NCBI GenBank assembly: GCA_012032345.1
Contig: JAAUQI010000054.1
Coordinates: 1 to 34,929 of the forward strand
From: Leptolyngbyaceae cyanobacterium RM1_1_2
GTDB lineage: Bacteria > Cyanobacteriota > Cyanobacteriia > Phormidesmidales > Phormidesmidaceae
Direction of reading: 5' to 3'
Length of the DNA stretch: 34,929 nt
Under the pieces are notes generated by a model. The model was not told the DNA's origin, did no database searches, and saw nothing but the letters and a program-made list of their open reading frames with translations. The stretch's first letter is position 1. Each line of letters starts with the position of its first letter. The position numbers were made by a program, and so were the translations under genes. This document shows, in pieces, positions 25,873 through 34,723 of this stretch.

Positions 25873-26817
25873 TCAGGTGCGAGGCAAAACGCTATGGGTC
25901 AGGCACGGCTCAATCGTCATCAAAACCGACTGGCTGAGGGCGTCATAGTCGTAGCCGCCCTCTAAGCCAAACAAAATGCTTGGCGTCACGCTCAGGCAGT
26001 ACTGAGTCAAAATGCGGTAGTCAGGGGGCTGTAGCGATATACCCGCTAGCGGGTCAGCCTGATTGGCATCATATCCGGCGCTGACAATCAGCAAGTCGGG
26101 CTGAAATGCCTTTAGGCGGGGCACTATCTGCTGCTCAAAGATAGGCTGATAGTCTGCTAGCGTACTCCCCGATGACATCGGCAGATTCAAGACATTGTTG
26201 TACGTTCCGGTTTCGCTGGCCTGTCCGGTGCCGGGGTAGCAGGGGGACTGATGCAGAGAGCCGTAGAAAATATCAGGATTTGTCTCGACTAGTGCCTGGG
26301 TGCCGTTACCGTGATGCACATCCCAATCCAGGATAGCCACTCGCCTGATGCCAGCTAGGGTTAGAGCATAGTGGGCCGCGATCGCCCCGTTGGCAAACAG
26401 GCAAAATCCCATACCGCGATCGCGCAGGGCGTGGTGCCCTGGTGGACGGGCTAGGGCAAAGGCGGCACACCCGGTTTTCAGCACTTGGTCAACCCCGTCT
26501 AGCCATGCGCTCACTGCCAAGAGCGCTACGTCATAGCTACGAGCAGATACTACCGTATCGCCATCAACCCGTCCGCCTCCGCCCCGGCAAAGCTGCAGCA
26601 GCGCTGCCACATAGCCAGGACTGTGAATTTGTTCGACCCAGTGCAGGACATCGCCGCGATCGCTTGGTTCGGTAGGTGATCGCCAGTCTAATTGCTCAGC
26701 CCAGCTCACCCGCTTTAGAGCTTCTGAGACAGCCGTCAGGCGACCCGCGTTTTCGGGATGATAGCGGCCCGGGTTGTGCTCTAGAAACTGGGCTGAGTAA
26801 ATAACAGAAACTTTCAT
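25873..26817 (-). CDS. Histone deacetylase-like (acetoin utilization/acetylpolyamine) amidohydrolase
   Basis: A 314-residue zinc hydrolase of the arginase/deacetylase superfamily, class II HDAC-like. The active site is complete: RPPGHHA with the His pair (128-129), MGFCLFAN, DWDVHHGNGT with zinc ligands D166 and H168, SAGYDA with D250, and the EGGYD turn near the C-terminus. In bacteria such proteins remove acetyl groups from proteins, acetylpolyamines or related small molecules; the substrate here is unknown. The ATG at 26817 is clear. It is convergent with nrdJ, only 16 bases from its stop, and divergent from gyrA with a 213-base gap. Confidence 0.9.
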   Translation of the reverse strand: MKVSVIYSAQFLEHNPGRYHPENAGRLTAVSEALKRVSWAEQLDWRSPTEPSDRGDVLHWVEQIHSPGYVAALLQLCRGGGGRVDGDTVVSARSYDVALLAVSAWLDGVDQVLKTGCAAFALARPPGHHALRDRGMGFCLFANGAIAAHYALTLAGIRRVAILDWDVHHGNGTQALVETNPDIFYGSLHQSPCYPGTGQASETGTYNNVLNLPMSSGSTLADYQPIFEQQIVPRLKAFQPDLLIVSAGYDANQADPLAGISLQPPDYRILTQYCLSVTPSILFGLEGGYDYDALSQSVLMTIEPCLTHSVLPRT

Positions 26818-26912
26818 AGAGTAGAGTTTGAATCGGATTCAGACAGATGCCTTTAGAGCCACTCTAAACCCTCAGATCACCTATCGCCTACCGCCTAAAA
26901 TAGGGATAAACG

Positions 26913-26921
26913 TGATAGAAT
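26913..26921 (+). promoter_or_regulatory. Candidate extended -10 (TGATAGAAT) for gyrA
   Basis: TGA followed by TAGAAT (26916-26921) is a good extended -10. No -35 is seen 17 bases upstream, which extended -10 promoters can do without. Transcription would start near 26928, leaving a leader of about 100 bases. Confidence 0.35.
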
Positions 26922-26937
26922 ATCATATGCGGCGACG

Positions 26938-26955
26938 GAATATTTGCAAATATTC
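26938..26955. promoter_or_regulatory. Perfect 18-bp palindrome GAATATTTGCAAATATTC upstream of gyrA
   Basis: A gapless perfect palindrome, each half 9 bases, 76 bases before the gyrA ATG and about 10-27 bases after the predicted start of transcription. This fits an operator for a dimeric regulator. No known box matches exactly, and the protein that binds it is unknown. Confidence 0.45.
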
Positions 26956-27030
26956 AGCGATCAAATCGCTTTATCACCAGCAATCGACGTTTAACGGCTG
27001 AATGCTTGAGATTTTGGAGTTTTTTACTGT

Positions 27031-29594
27031 ATGAGCACCCCTCAAGAGCGGATCGTCCCCACAGATCTGCGCAATGAGATGTCTCGGTCTTACCTAGAGT
27101 ACGCCATGAGCGTTATTGTAGGCCGAGCCTTACCAGACGCCAGAGACGGCCTTAAGCCTGTGCATCGTCGCATTCTCTATGCCATGCATGAGCTAGGGCT
27201 ATCAGCAGATCGACCCTTTCGTAAATGTGCCCGTGTGGTCGGGGAAGTGCTGGGTAAGTACCATCCCCACGGCGACACGGCAGTTTACGACGCCCTAGTG
27301 CGGATGGCTCAAAATTTCTCAATGCGATCGCCGCTGATTAACGGGCACGGCAACTTTGGCTCGGTAGATAACGATCCGCCAGCCGCTATGCGCTACACCG
27401 AGTGTCGCCTGCAGGCGCTGACCAGCAACGCCCTGCTGCAAGACATTGAGTCTGAAACCGTTGACTTTGTTGACAACTTTGACGGTTCGCAGCAAGAGCC
27501 GATTGTCATGCCCGCGCGCATACCGCAGCTATTGCTCAACGGCTCCTCAGGGATCGCGGTCGGCATGGCCACCAATATCCCGCCCCACAACCTAGGCGAA
27601 CTCCTTGACGGCGTCATTGCGCTGATTCACAATCCAGATCTCACCGACGCTCAGCTGATGAGCTACGTTCCGGGGCCAGATTTCCCGACAGGCGGGCAGA
27701 TCTTGGGCACCAGCGGCATCTACGAAGCCTATACCACCGGGCGAGGCTCTGTGACCATGCGCGGTGTCACCACAATCGAAACCATTGAGCATCAGGGTCG
27801 CCCCGATCGTGAAGCCATCATCATTACAGAGCTGCCTTATCAGACTAATAAGGCAGCTCTGATTGAAAAATCGCCGACATGGTTAACGATCGCCGCATTG
27901 ACGGCATCTCTGACATTCGGGATGAAAGCGATCGCGACGGTATGCGTATCGTCATTGAGCTAAAGCGCGATGCCTATCCCCGCGTGGTGATTAATAATCT
28001 CTACAAGCAGACACCGCTGCAGAACAACTTCGGCGTCAACATGCTGGCGCTGGTCAACGGTGAGCCACAGCTCCTGAGTCTAAAGCGAATGCTGGAGGTT
28101 TTCCTTAGCTTTCGCATTGAGACGATCACCCGCCGGACTCAGTTTGAGCTACGCAAAGCTGAAGAACGCGATCATATTTTGCAGGGCTATCTGATTGCGC
28201 TGGACAATCTAGACGCCATCATCAACCTGATTCGTCATGCTGCTGACGCCCCCATTGCTAAGCAAGAGCTGATGGATTCCTACGGGCTTTCTAGCAATCA
28301 GGCAGACGCTATCTTGCAGATGCAGCTGCGCCGTCTGACCGCACTGGAAGCCGAAAAAATTCAGCAGGAACACGAAGCCCTCCAGGAAAAAATTGCCGAC
28401 CTGCAAGATATCCTGGCACGGCGCGAGCGGATTCTAGACATTATTGAAACAGAACTGGCGCAGATCCGTGCTGCCCACGCCGATCCTCGCCGCACCATCA
28501 TTGAGCAAGCTGAAGGAGAGCTGACTGACATTTCCCTGATTGCCAACGAGCAGGTCTTGCTGTTGGTCACCGAGCAGGGCTACATCAAGCGTATGCCTGT
28601 CGATACCTTTGAAGCCCAGAGCCGAGCTACCCGAGGCAAATCAGGCACGCGGATGAAAGACGATGATGTAATTGACCACTTCATCACCTGCTGCACCCAC
28701 GATAATGTTCTGTTCTTTAGCGATCGCGGCGTCGCCTATTCAGTCCCGGCATATCAAATTCCGGTGGGTTCTCGCACCGCACGCGGTATTCCAATTGTGC
28801 AGATGCTGCCCATTCCCCGCAATGAAAAAATCACCTCGGTCTTAGCAGTTTCTGAGTTTACTGACGATGAGTACCTGATCATGCTGACCCAGGGTGGCTA
28901 TGTCAAAAAAACTGTCTTGGCTGCCTTTAGCAATATCCGCGCCAACGGCCTAATTGCTATCTCACTAGAGGAAGGTGATCAGCTACGCTGGGTGCGGCTG
29001 GCCAGAGAAAGCGACAGCATTTTGATTGGTTCGCGTCAGGGCATGACCATTCACTTCCAGGCTGACCAAACTCAGCTGCGTCCCCTAGGTCGGCCTACAC
29101 GTGGCGTGCGGGCCATGTCTCTAAAAGACGGCGATGAGCCTATTAGCATGGATATTCTGCCTGCCCAAATTGTGGCTGAAGTGGTTCAGGCTAATGAGTT
29201 CGAGAGCGATGAAGAGGCTGAAGATTTAGAACTCGACTCTAGCAGTCAGGTGGGGCCTTGGGTTCTGGTTGTCACGAGTGGCGGACTGGGCAAGCGGGTG
29301 CCAGTGGCTAAGTTCCGCTTGCAAAACCGGGCCGGCATGGGTCTACGGGCGATCAAATTCCGCAAAGAGCAGGATCGTCTGGTGGCCCTACGAATTGTCC
29401 ATGAAGAAGATGAGATGCTGATTGTAACCAGTCGGGGCATTATTATTCGTCAGGCCGTTGATGCCATCTCTACCCAATCGCGGATGGCGACTGGAGTCCA
29501 GGTGCAGCGACTGGATGAAGAAGACTCGATCGCGGCTGTGGCCCTGGTTCCTCCTGTGATTGAAGAAGAGATCTTAGAAGCGATGACAGACTAA
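27031..29594 (+). CDS. gyrA: DNA gyrase subunit A (or ParC-like paralogue), one frameshift
   Basis: Frames 27031-27963 and one read from about 27871 to 29594 join to about 854 residues, the usual GyrA size. The numbering matches E. coli: catalytic Y122 in [10 protein letters not shown]87, and Thr at 83 in the quinolone-determining region. The C-terminal domain has the repeated beta-pinwheel blades. The wrapping motif, QRRGGKG in E. coli, reads [10 protein letters not shown] here, so it is divergent; cyanobacteria often carry two GyrA-like genes and a ParC-like role cannot be excluded. The break is in an A-run: GAAAAATCG (27865-27873) should be GAAAAAATCG, giving [20 protein letters not shown]. 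As gyrase is essential, this is probably a sequence error. It stands alone, divergent from the deacetylase-like gene. Confidence 0.92.
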
Positions 29595-29617
29595 TCCGGC
29601 TCACCTTGCAGGCATCT

Positions 29618-29688
29618 GACCTGCGACTTAAAAACCAGGTTTCTCACGTTAGAGACGCAGGTCTACAGCGCTGATCAGAAACCTGGTT
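29618..29688. repeat. Interleaved inverted repeats after gyrA
   Basis: AACCAGGTTTCT (29633-29644) and AGAAACCTGGTT (29677-29688) are perfect 12-base complements with 32 bases between. A second perfect pair, GACCTGCG (29618-29625) and CGCAGGTC (29656-29663), is interleaved with it in A-B-A'-B' order, which in RNA could form a pseudoknot. Palindromes of the AGAAACC/GGTTTCT type are familiar as dispersed intergenic repeats in cyanobacterial genomes. It may also terminate gyrA. Confidence 0.6.
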
Positions 29689-29843
29689 AATACGGCTTAC
29701 GCTTCTTCGCTTCAACCTCACTACCTGGGACTTCAGGAAGTTTGAAAAAATTCGCCAGGCTCAGAAAGGCAATGACATGTTGCCGTGTTTGAACCTACCT
29801 TTGAATGGGAAGATAGACAAACTGAACCGTCAAGGTGACTGCT

Positions 29844-30650
29844 ATGTCCTTTTCTGCCACCCAGCCTCAGCGTCCTGAAACGCCTCTGCATCCGGTTTTT
29901 GACCATCCCCGCTACCGACAGGTCGAAGCCTGGCTGGGGCAAGCTTCCCCTGTGGGCAATTCCCCTTTTTTTGAGAAAGATCAGTTTCCCTGGGCCTACG
30001 ATCTAGAAGCCAACTGGCTTGTGATTCGGCAGGAACTCGATCAGGTTTTACAGCACGTCAATGCCCTGCCCAACTTCAAAGACATCATGCCGCGCCAGCA
30101 GCGCATCAGCCCAGACGATGGCTGGAAAACCTATTACTTCTGTGCCTTTGGCTTTATCGCTACCCAAAACTGTCAGCAATGTCCAGAAACCTGGAAGCTG
30201 CTGCAAAATATTCCTGGCCTGAAAGTTGCTTTCTTTTCAATTTTGGCTCCTGGCAAGCATATTCTGGAGCATCGGGGCAAGCACAAGGGCTTAATTCGCT
30301 ATCACCTAGGGCTAATTGTGCCGCAGCCCCAGACCAAATGCGGCATTCGGGTAGGCAATCAGATTGCTCACTGGGAGGAAGGGGAAAGCCTGATTTTTGA
30401 TGATACCTACTACCACGAAGCCTGGAACCGCTCCGATCGCTATCGGGTAGTTCTATTCCTCGATATTGCCCGACCTTTTTACTTTCCTCTATCGTGGGTA
30501 AACGGACTGGTTTCTCGGCTGCTGGTGCTGTCGCCGTTGGTCAAACAGGCTAAGGCCAATTATGCCCATTGGGAAAAACAGCATGAGCAAGCCAAACAGT
30601 CATCACAAACGCTGTCTGTGCCGTCTGAAAAGTCGCTAAACGATCGCTGA
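29844..30650 (+). CDS. Aspartyl/asparaginyl beta-hydroxylase family dioxygenase (AspH/LpxO-like)
   Basis: The ATG at 29844 (268 residues) follows AAGG at eight bases; a GTG nine bases earlier is less likely. The conserved region runs from about 125 to 212: FSILAPGKHILEHRGKHKG, RYHLGL, GESLIFDD, TYYHEAWNRSDRYRVVLFLDI and RPFYFPL. It supplies the two Fe(II) His ligands (one of H143/H147, plus H191) and the Arg for 2-oxoglutarate. The family has no carboxylate ligand, as expected. Known members hydroxylate Asp/Asn in proteins or, as LpxO, the acyl chains of lipid A. A hydrophobic patch near 215-235 could touch the membrane. The GT2 gene starts 13 bases later, so the pair likely forms an operon for envelope lipid or glycan modification; that is inference. 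Confidence 0.85.
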   Translation: MSFSATQPQRPETPLHPVFDHPRYRQVEAWLGQASPVGNSPFFEKDQFPWAYDLEANWLVIRQELDQVLQHVNALPNFKDIMPRQQRISPDDGWKTYYFCAFGFIATQNCQQCPETWKLLQNIPGLKVAFFSILAPGKHILEHRGKHKGLIRYHLGLIVPQPQTKCGIRVGNQIAHWEEGESLIFDDTYYHEAWNRSDRYRVVLFLDIARPFYFPLSWVNGLVSRLLVLSPLVKQAKANYAHWEKQHEQAKQSSQTLSVPSEKSLNDR

Positions 30651-30663
30651 GAGAATTGAGATT

Positions 30664-31676
30664 ATGGCTTTAATCCGACAGCTAAAACTGCTGTCTGACT
30701 CTAGTTGTGCGATCGCTGGGCCAGTTTCTGTCGTCATACCGATCTACAACGAAGTTGAAAGCCTGCCGCTGCTAGTTGCCACGATTGAGCAGGCAATGCA
30801 AGGCATCGAAGTCTATGAAGTTATCTGCGTGGATGATGGCTCTAGTGATGGCTCGGCTGACTGGCTGCGACAGTATGCCCGCGATCGCGCTAATTTCAAG
30901 GCTATTTTGCTGCGGCGCAACTACGGTCAGACGGCGGCGATGGCGGCTGGCTTCAACCATGCCCAGGGCGAATACATCATCACCCTCGACGGTGACTTGC
31001 AAAACGATCCGACCGACATTCCCAGGCTGCTCTCTAAGCTAGAGGCAGGCTATGACCTCGTCAGCGGCTGGCGTCAGCAGCGCCAGGATCACCAGCTCAC
31101 ACGCCTGCTGCCCTCCAAAGTCGCCAACTGGCTGATCAGCTGCGTCACCGGCGTAGAGCTACACGACTATGGCTGTTCGCTCAAGGCATACCGGGCCGAA
31201 ATCTTACGGGATATGCATCTCTACGGTGAGCTGCATCGGTTTTGCCAGCTCTGGCTTTTATTGAAGGGGCTAGAATTACCGAAATAGCCGTCAATCACCA
31301 CCCTCGTCGCTTTGGCAAAAGCAAGTACGGGTTAGGCCGCACGCTGCGAGTCGTGATGGACTTGTTGACTATCTACTTCATGAAGCGGTTCCTAACTCGC
31401 CCCATGCATGTCTTTGGCTCATTTGGTTTGGTGTCGATGCTGGTGGGACTGGTCATCAGCTTTCACTTGGCCTGGGTCAAGCTGGTGGGCAGTCAGGATA
31501 TCGGCGATCGCCCGCTGATGTTTTTAGCAATTGTGTTGTTTTTGACCGGGATTCAGCTTTTTAGCTTTGGCCTGCTAGCTGAGCTGGTAATGCGTACCTA
31601 CCATGAGTCACAGCAGCGGCCTATCTATCGGGTGCGCGAGGTGGTAGGCAGCAGCCAGCTGAAGGCTACTGACTGA
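30664..31676 (+). CDS. GT2 family polyprenyl-phosphate glycosyltransferase (DPM1/GtrB-like), one frameshift
   Basis: Frames 30664-31287 and one read from about 31242 to 31676 join to about 337 residues. The GT-A domain has VVIPIYNEVESL, the nucleotide-sugar Asp pair VDDGSSDGS (57-58), and DGDLQNDP (109-111) for the metal. After the catalytic domain (DYGCSLKAYR) come two membrane helices, one starting in HVFGSFGLVSMLVGLVI and one in FLAIVLFLTGIQLF, as in GtrB, ArnC and DPM-type enzymes. These load a sugar onto undecaprenyl phosphate at the cytoplasmic face. The break is in a T-run at 31240-31243: a fifth T gives HRFLPALAFIEGARI. The sugar is unknown. Its upstream partner is the AspH-type hydroxylase. 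Confidence 0.88.
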
Positions 31677-32139
31677 GCAGATCTGACTTAGCGATCGCGG
31701 GGATAAGCACTTGCTCAATATCTGCCAAATATCTAGAAACCAGGGCTTCGTCTTGAGGATGAATGGCCTTGAGCAGGGTCATACGCCAGTGAATCGACTT
31801 TTGCAGTTCTTGAAGCTCCTGGTTAAGCACCCTAACTCTGTCTTGCTCTTGAGCGAGGATAGCCGCCGCTAAGTCTGCTTCGAGCGGAGTCCGTTCGTGC
31901 TGAAGCATGGCTGCAGCCGCTTGCATCTGCGTCGCTACGCCTCCCGACTTGACCACGCAAAAGATTTCCATCAGACGGCAGTAGGGCTGCCACAAATTTT
32001 CTTGCATAGCTAGCTCAGGCTGACGCTCTCTAGCAGTCTGCTGCCACCAGCTTAGAATCTGCTCAATTTGGGCTGCTGTAAAGGTCGGGCTTTGCGCCTC
32101 TGTCAGCTCTGAATCGTTAAACTCTGAATTGATAGGCAT
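31666..32139 (-). CDS. Hypothetical cyanobacterial coiled-coil protein
   Basis: A 157-residue soluble protein with a Ser/Glu-rich N-terminus, a helical middle with WWQQTARERQPEL and LWQPYCRLMEIF, and a long heptad-like helix near 90-130 (EADLAAAILAQEQDRVRVLN) that suggests a coiled coil. The ATG at 32139 is clear. Its last 11 bases overlap the 3' end of the convergent GT2 gene. Divergent from the methyltransferase gene with only 78 AT-rich bases between, which should hold both promoters. I do not recognise a family or function. Confidence 0.6.
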   Translation of the reverse strand: MPINSEFNDSELTEAQSPTFTAAQIEQILSWWQQTARERQPELAMQENLWQPYCRLMEIFCVVKSGGVATQMQAAAAMLQHERTPLEADLAAAILAQEQDRVRVLNQELQELQKSIHWRMTLLKAIHPQDEALVSRYLADIEQVLIPAIAKSDLLSQ

Positions 32140-32217
32140 AGAGAATTGCTCAAAACATCAGCCAGTTACAGTTAATTTATTAAAATTTATTGAGAGACAC
32201 AAATACTGGCCCCGTTT

Positions 32218-33084
32218 ATGAATACTGCTAAAGACACTTTGTTTGAGCGCTTTCTGGCTCCTGCTTTCAATCTGCTGCTCGATCGAGAGGCCCTGCTACA
32301 CTACCGTAACAGCATTGACTGGGAACAGGCCCGCGATCGCCTAGAGCGCCCAAACTTCTCTTACCCCAGCTACTATCAGCAGCAAAATTTTCACGGCATC
32401 AAAGGCGGCTATCTCACGCCTGATGCAGCCGTCACCTACGATCCCGTCACCCAGTACGTACTGCCCCCCAACGAAACCTGGGTACGACAGGCTCTAGTAG
32501 AGCGAGTACAGGTTAAGCCACGGCGCATTTTAGATCTGGGCTGCGGCACCGGATCAACTACGCTGCTGCTGAAGCAGGCTTTTCCTGAGGCTGAAGTCAT
32601 TGGCGTGGATCTTTCACCTTATATGCTTAAGGTTGCCGAAGACAAAGCCCAACGGCAAGGGCTGGAGATTGCTTTCATCCACGGACAGGCAGAGACCACA
32701 GGCTTGCCAGCCGCCAGCTTTGATTTAGTCACGGCTAGTTTGCTCTTTCACGAAACGCCGCCGCAGGTATCTGAGCGGATTTTGCAAGAAGCCTTACGAC
32801 TGCTAACATCTGGCGGAGAAGTCCTCATCTTAGATGGCAGTCAGGCTACTCTGCGGCAGGCTACCTGGCTGATGGATATTTTTGAAGAGCCTTACATTCA
32901 AGACTATGCTCAGCACAGCGTTGATGCCTGGCTAGGGGCAGTAGGTTTTGGCGCAGTCCGCACCGAAACCGTTTGGTGGGTGCATCAGGTCAGCCGGGGC
33001 GTTAAGCCCATCACTGGACGAAAGCCTCAGTGGTCGGTCAATGTGACCGAGATCACAGGGGCTACAGCAGGCGGAGTCGCTTAG
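32218..33084 (+). CDS. Class I SAM-dependent methyltransferase
   Basis: A 288-residue protein. The SAM-binding Rossmann core begins with motif I, ILDLGCGTGST (104-114), followed by the acidic end of strand 2 in VIGVDLS, then FIHGQAET and SFDLVTASLLFHETP. The roughly 95 residues before the core are unusual in length and contain YYQQQNFHGIKGGYLTPDAA, which is conserved-looking and may recognise the substrate. The C-terminus is short. The pattern is of the methyltransferase-11 type that acts on small molecules or lipids, but the substrate cannot be told. The HAD gene follows 132 bases later on the same strand. Confidence 0.82.
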   Translation: MNTAKDTLFERFLAPAFNLLLDREALLHYRNSIDWEQARDRLERPNFSYPSYYQQQNFHGIKGGYLTPDAAVTYDPVTQYVLPPNETWVRQALVERVQVKPRRILDLGCGTGSTTLLLKQAFPEAEVIGVDLSPYMLKVAEDKAQRQGLEIAFIHGQAETTGLPAASFDLVTASLLFHETPPQVSERILQEALRLLTSGGEVLILDGSQATLRQATWLMDIFEEPYIQDYAQHSVDAWLGAVGFGAVRTETVWWVHQVSRGVKPITGRKPQWSVNVTEITGATAGGVA

Positions 33085-33216
33085 CCTTTAAACGCAGAGC
33101 CATACGCTCTAATGCTGGCTCTGAGGCGTCGGCCAGTTCACGCTTCTAAGATGACTAGAGAATGATAAATTTTGGCTATGAGCAGAACTTGAAACTCAAA
33201 ACTTACGCCTACTTCA

Positions 33217-33945
33217 ATGCCCCTCAAAGCAGTTTTATTTGATTTCAATGGTGTCATCCTAAAAGACGAGGCTATTCATCAACAGCTGATTCAAGAGCTA
33301 CTGATTGCCGAGAATATGCGGCCTGATCCGGCTGAGTATGTGAAGTTTTGTCTGGGTCGCAGCGATCGCGCCTGCCTAAGCGAACTGCTTTCTCAGCGGG
33401 GCCGGGTAGTGACCCCTGCCTACCTCGACCGCTTGGTGGCGCAAAAAACTGAAGCCTATCTAAAGCAGCTAGCTGCGATCAAAAAGCTGCCTTTGTTTCC
33501 CGGCGTCACTGATCTAATTTTTAAGATTCGGGCGGCTCAGCTCAAAATGGCGATTGTTTCTGGAGCACAGCGAGCCGAAATTGAAACGGTGCTGCAGCGA
33601 GCTAACCTGGCCGAACACTTTGGGGTCATTGTCTCAGGCAACGATCTACCCGTTGCCACCAGCAAGCCTCAGCCCGATGGCTATACCTTAGCTGTCGAGA
33701 GGCTCAGCCAAGCTTTTCCTGATCTGGAATTGAGTGCTGCTGATTGCCTTGCTATTGAAGATTCTTTTGCCGGGATTGAAGCTGCTAAACTAGCCAAGAT
33801 TCGAGTTGTGGGCGTCGCCCATACCTATCCCTTTCGGATGATGCATCGCCGAGCAAACTGGGCAGTAGACTATTTATTTGAGGTTGACCTAGATTATATT
33901 CGCGCTATCTATGATCCAACTTTTGCTCTGCCTACAGTTGACTGA
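33217..33945 (+). CDS. HAD-superfamily hydrolase, beta-phosphoglucomutase-like, with DxN variant
   Basis: A 242-residue HAD protein with a C1 helical cap. Motif I is VLFDFNGVI: the nucleophile D9 is present, but the second Asp, the general acid/base of phosphatases, is replaced by N11. Motif II is MAIVSGAQ, the Lys region is SKPQPDGYTLA, and the acidic motif IV is IEDSFAGIEAAK. All are otherwise intact. DFNG forms are seen in other cyanobacterial HAD proteins, so this is not a fresh mutation. Activity may be reduced or shifted towards another chemistry. The substrate is unknown. A palindromic repeat follows the stop. Confidence 0.85.
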   Translation: MPLKAVLFDFNGVILKDEAIHQQLIQELLIAENMRPDPAEYVKFCLGRSDRACLSELLSQRGRVVTPAYLDRLVAQKTEAYLKQLAAIKKLPLFPGVTDLIFKIRAAQLKMAIVSGAQRAEIETVLQRANLAEHFGVIVSGNDLPVATSKPQPDGYTLAVERLSQAFPDLELSAADCLAIEDSFAGIEAAKLAKIRVVGVAHTYPFRMMHRRANWAVDYLFEVDLDYIRAIYDPTFALPTVD

Positions 33946-33983
33946 AGCATCTAGTGCATTGTCACAGCTATAAATTAAGGTTG

Positions 33984-34017
33984 GTAGTCAGTGCTTTAGC
34001 GCTGAAGCGCTAACTAC
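33984..34017. repeat. Cyanobacterial intergenic palindromic repeat (REP-like hairpin)
   Basis: GTAGTCAGTGCTT (33984-33996) pairs with AAGCGCTAACTAC (34005-34017) with one mismatch and one G-T pair, around the loop TAGCGCTG. The GTAGT...ACTAC frame with an inner palindrome resembles dispersed intergenic repeats in cyanobacteria. It lies between two convergent genes, where it could also stop transcription from both sides. Confidence 0.6.
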
Positions 34018-34056
34018 GAACTATGCATCACCCTAAAATTAAGTGTTGACGCTGCA

Positions 34057-34284
34057 CTAGTTTGCTAAGAGGATTTCGTTTTCGTAGAAGCAAAATAGGG
34101 GTTGCCCGGTTTCATCGGCATAAGTTTCAGCTGTTTCGGGATCATACAGATACACCAAAACTTCTATGCCTCCACTGGCAGATTCACCTGCAACCAGTCC
34201 AACGACAGTCCCATAATCATAGCTCCGATCTGAGGCCGCCGGAGAGAAGGGACGCTTCAAACGCACCCTTGCACCTACCTTCAA
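34057..34284 (-). CDS. Small conserved hypothetical protein, probably TTG start
   Basis: From a TTG at 34284 the product has 75 residues beginning LKVGARVRLKRPF, which reads as a small beta-barrel domain: VRLKRPFSPAA, YDYGTVVGLVAG, IEVLVYLYDPETAETYADE and a closing FYENEILL. The same frame is open to 34449, but that part overlaps the preceding gene and looks like a shadow. An ATG at 34371 has no ribosome site. It starts 17 bases after the stop of the DUF7219-like gene, so the two probably form an operon. No function is known to me. Confidence 0.5.
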   Translation of the reverse strand: MKVGARVRLKRPFSPAASDRSYDYGTVVGLVAGESASGGIEVLVYLYDPETAETYADETGQPLFCFYENEILLAN

Positions 34285-34300
34285 ACTGCCCGACTCAGAT

Positions 34301-34519
34301 CTAAAAGCCAAGCTGCTTTTTCTTTTGTTTAAGGGATCTCCAGGCGGCTTTGACTGCTTGATCAGCTTCATGAGGAGTAAGTTTTTCTGCGGTTTGTAGA
34401 TTAAAGGTGTAGCTGACCCGCAGTGAAAACATCTGCAGTTCAGCGTCAAAGGCTATATTCTCAGAGGCTACCTGATCATAGTAGCGAGAGCGTGAGAATA
34501 AGAAATCAGAGAGATGCAT
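34301..34519 (-). CDS. Small cyanobacterial protein, DUF7219-like
   Basis: A 72-residue soluble protein: FLFSRSRYYDQVASENIAFD, then ELQMFSLRVSYTFNLQTAEKLTPHEA and a Lys-rich helical end WRSLKQKKKQLGF. This pattern (a start with SRY, FDAELQ.F..RV, KLTP.EA, LK..KKQL) is one I associate with the small cyanobacterial DUF7219 family of unknown function. The ATG at 34519 has only a weak ribosome site. Upstream, TTAACC and TTAAG repeats and a TTGACA (about 34588-34593) occur in the 204-base gap, without a convincing -10. Confidence 0.6.
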   Translation of the reverse strand: MHLSDFLFSRSRYYDQVASENIAFDAELQMFSLRVSYTFNLQTAEKLTPHEADQAVKAAWRSLKQKKKQLGF

Positions 34520-34723
34520 CAGGTCAGTTGAAGTATAAAAAACTTCTCTTTAACCTAATCTTAACCCGTGGTTAAGCTGTGTCAGCACTTTGTCAAAAAA
34601 GTATATTTTTTGGCAGAGTGTTATTTTCAATTTGCCCAGACAAACCGCTGATTGCTCACAGACGGGTGACGCTGTAGCTGAGACTGTGGGTTTGTAAAGT
34701 AGTTTGTGTCAAGCGTGGGATCG

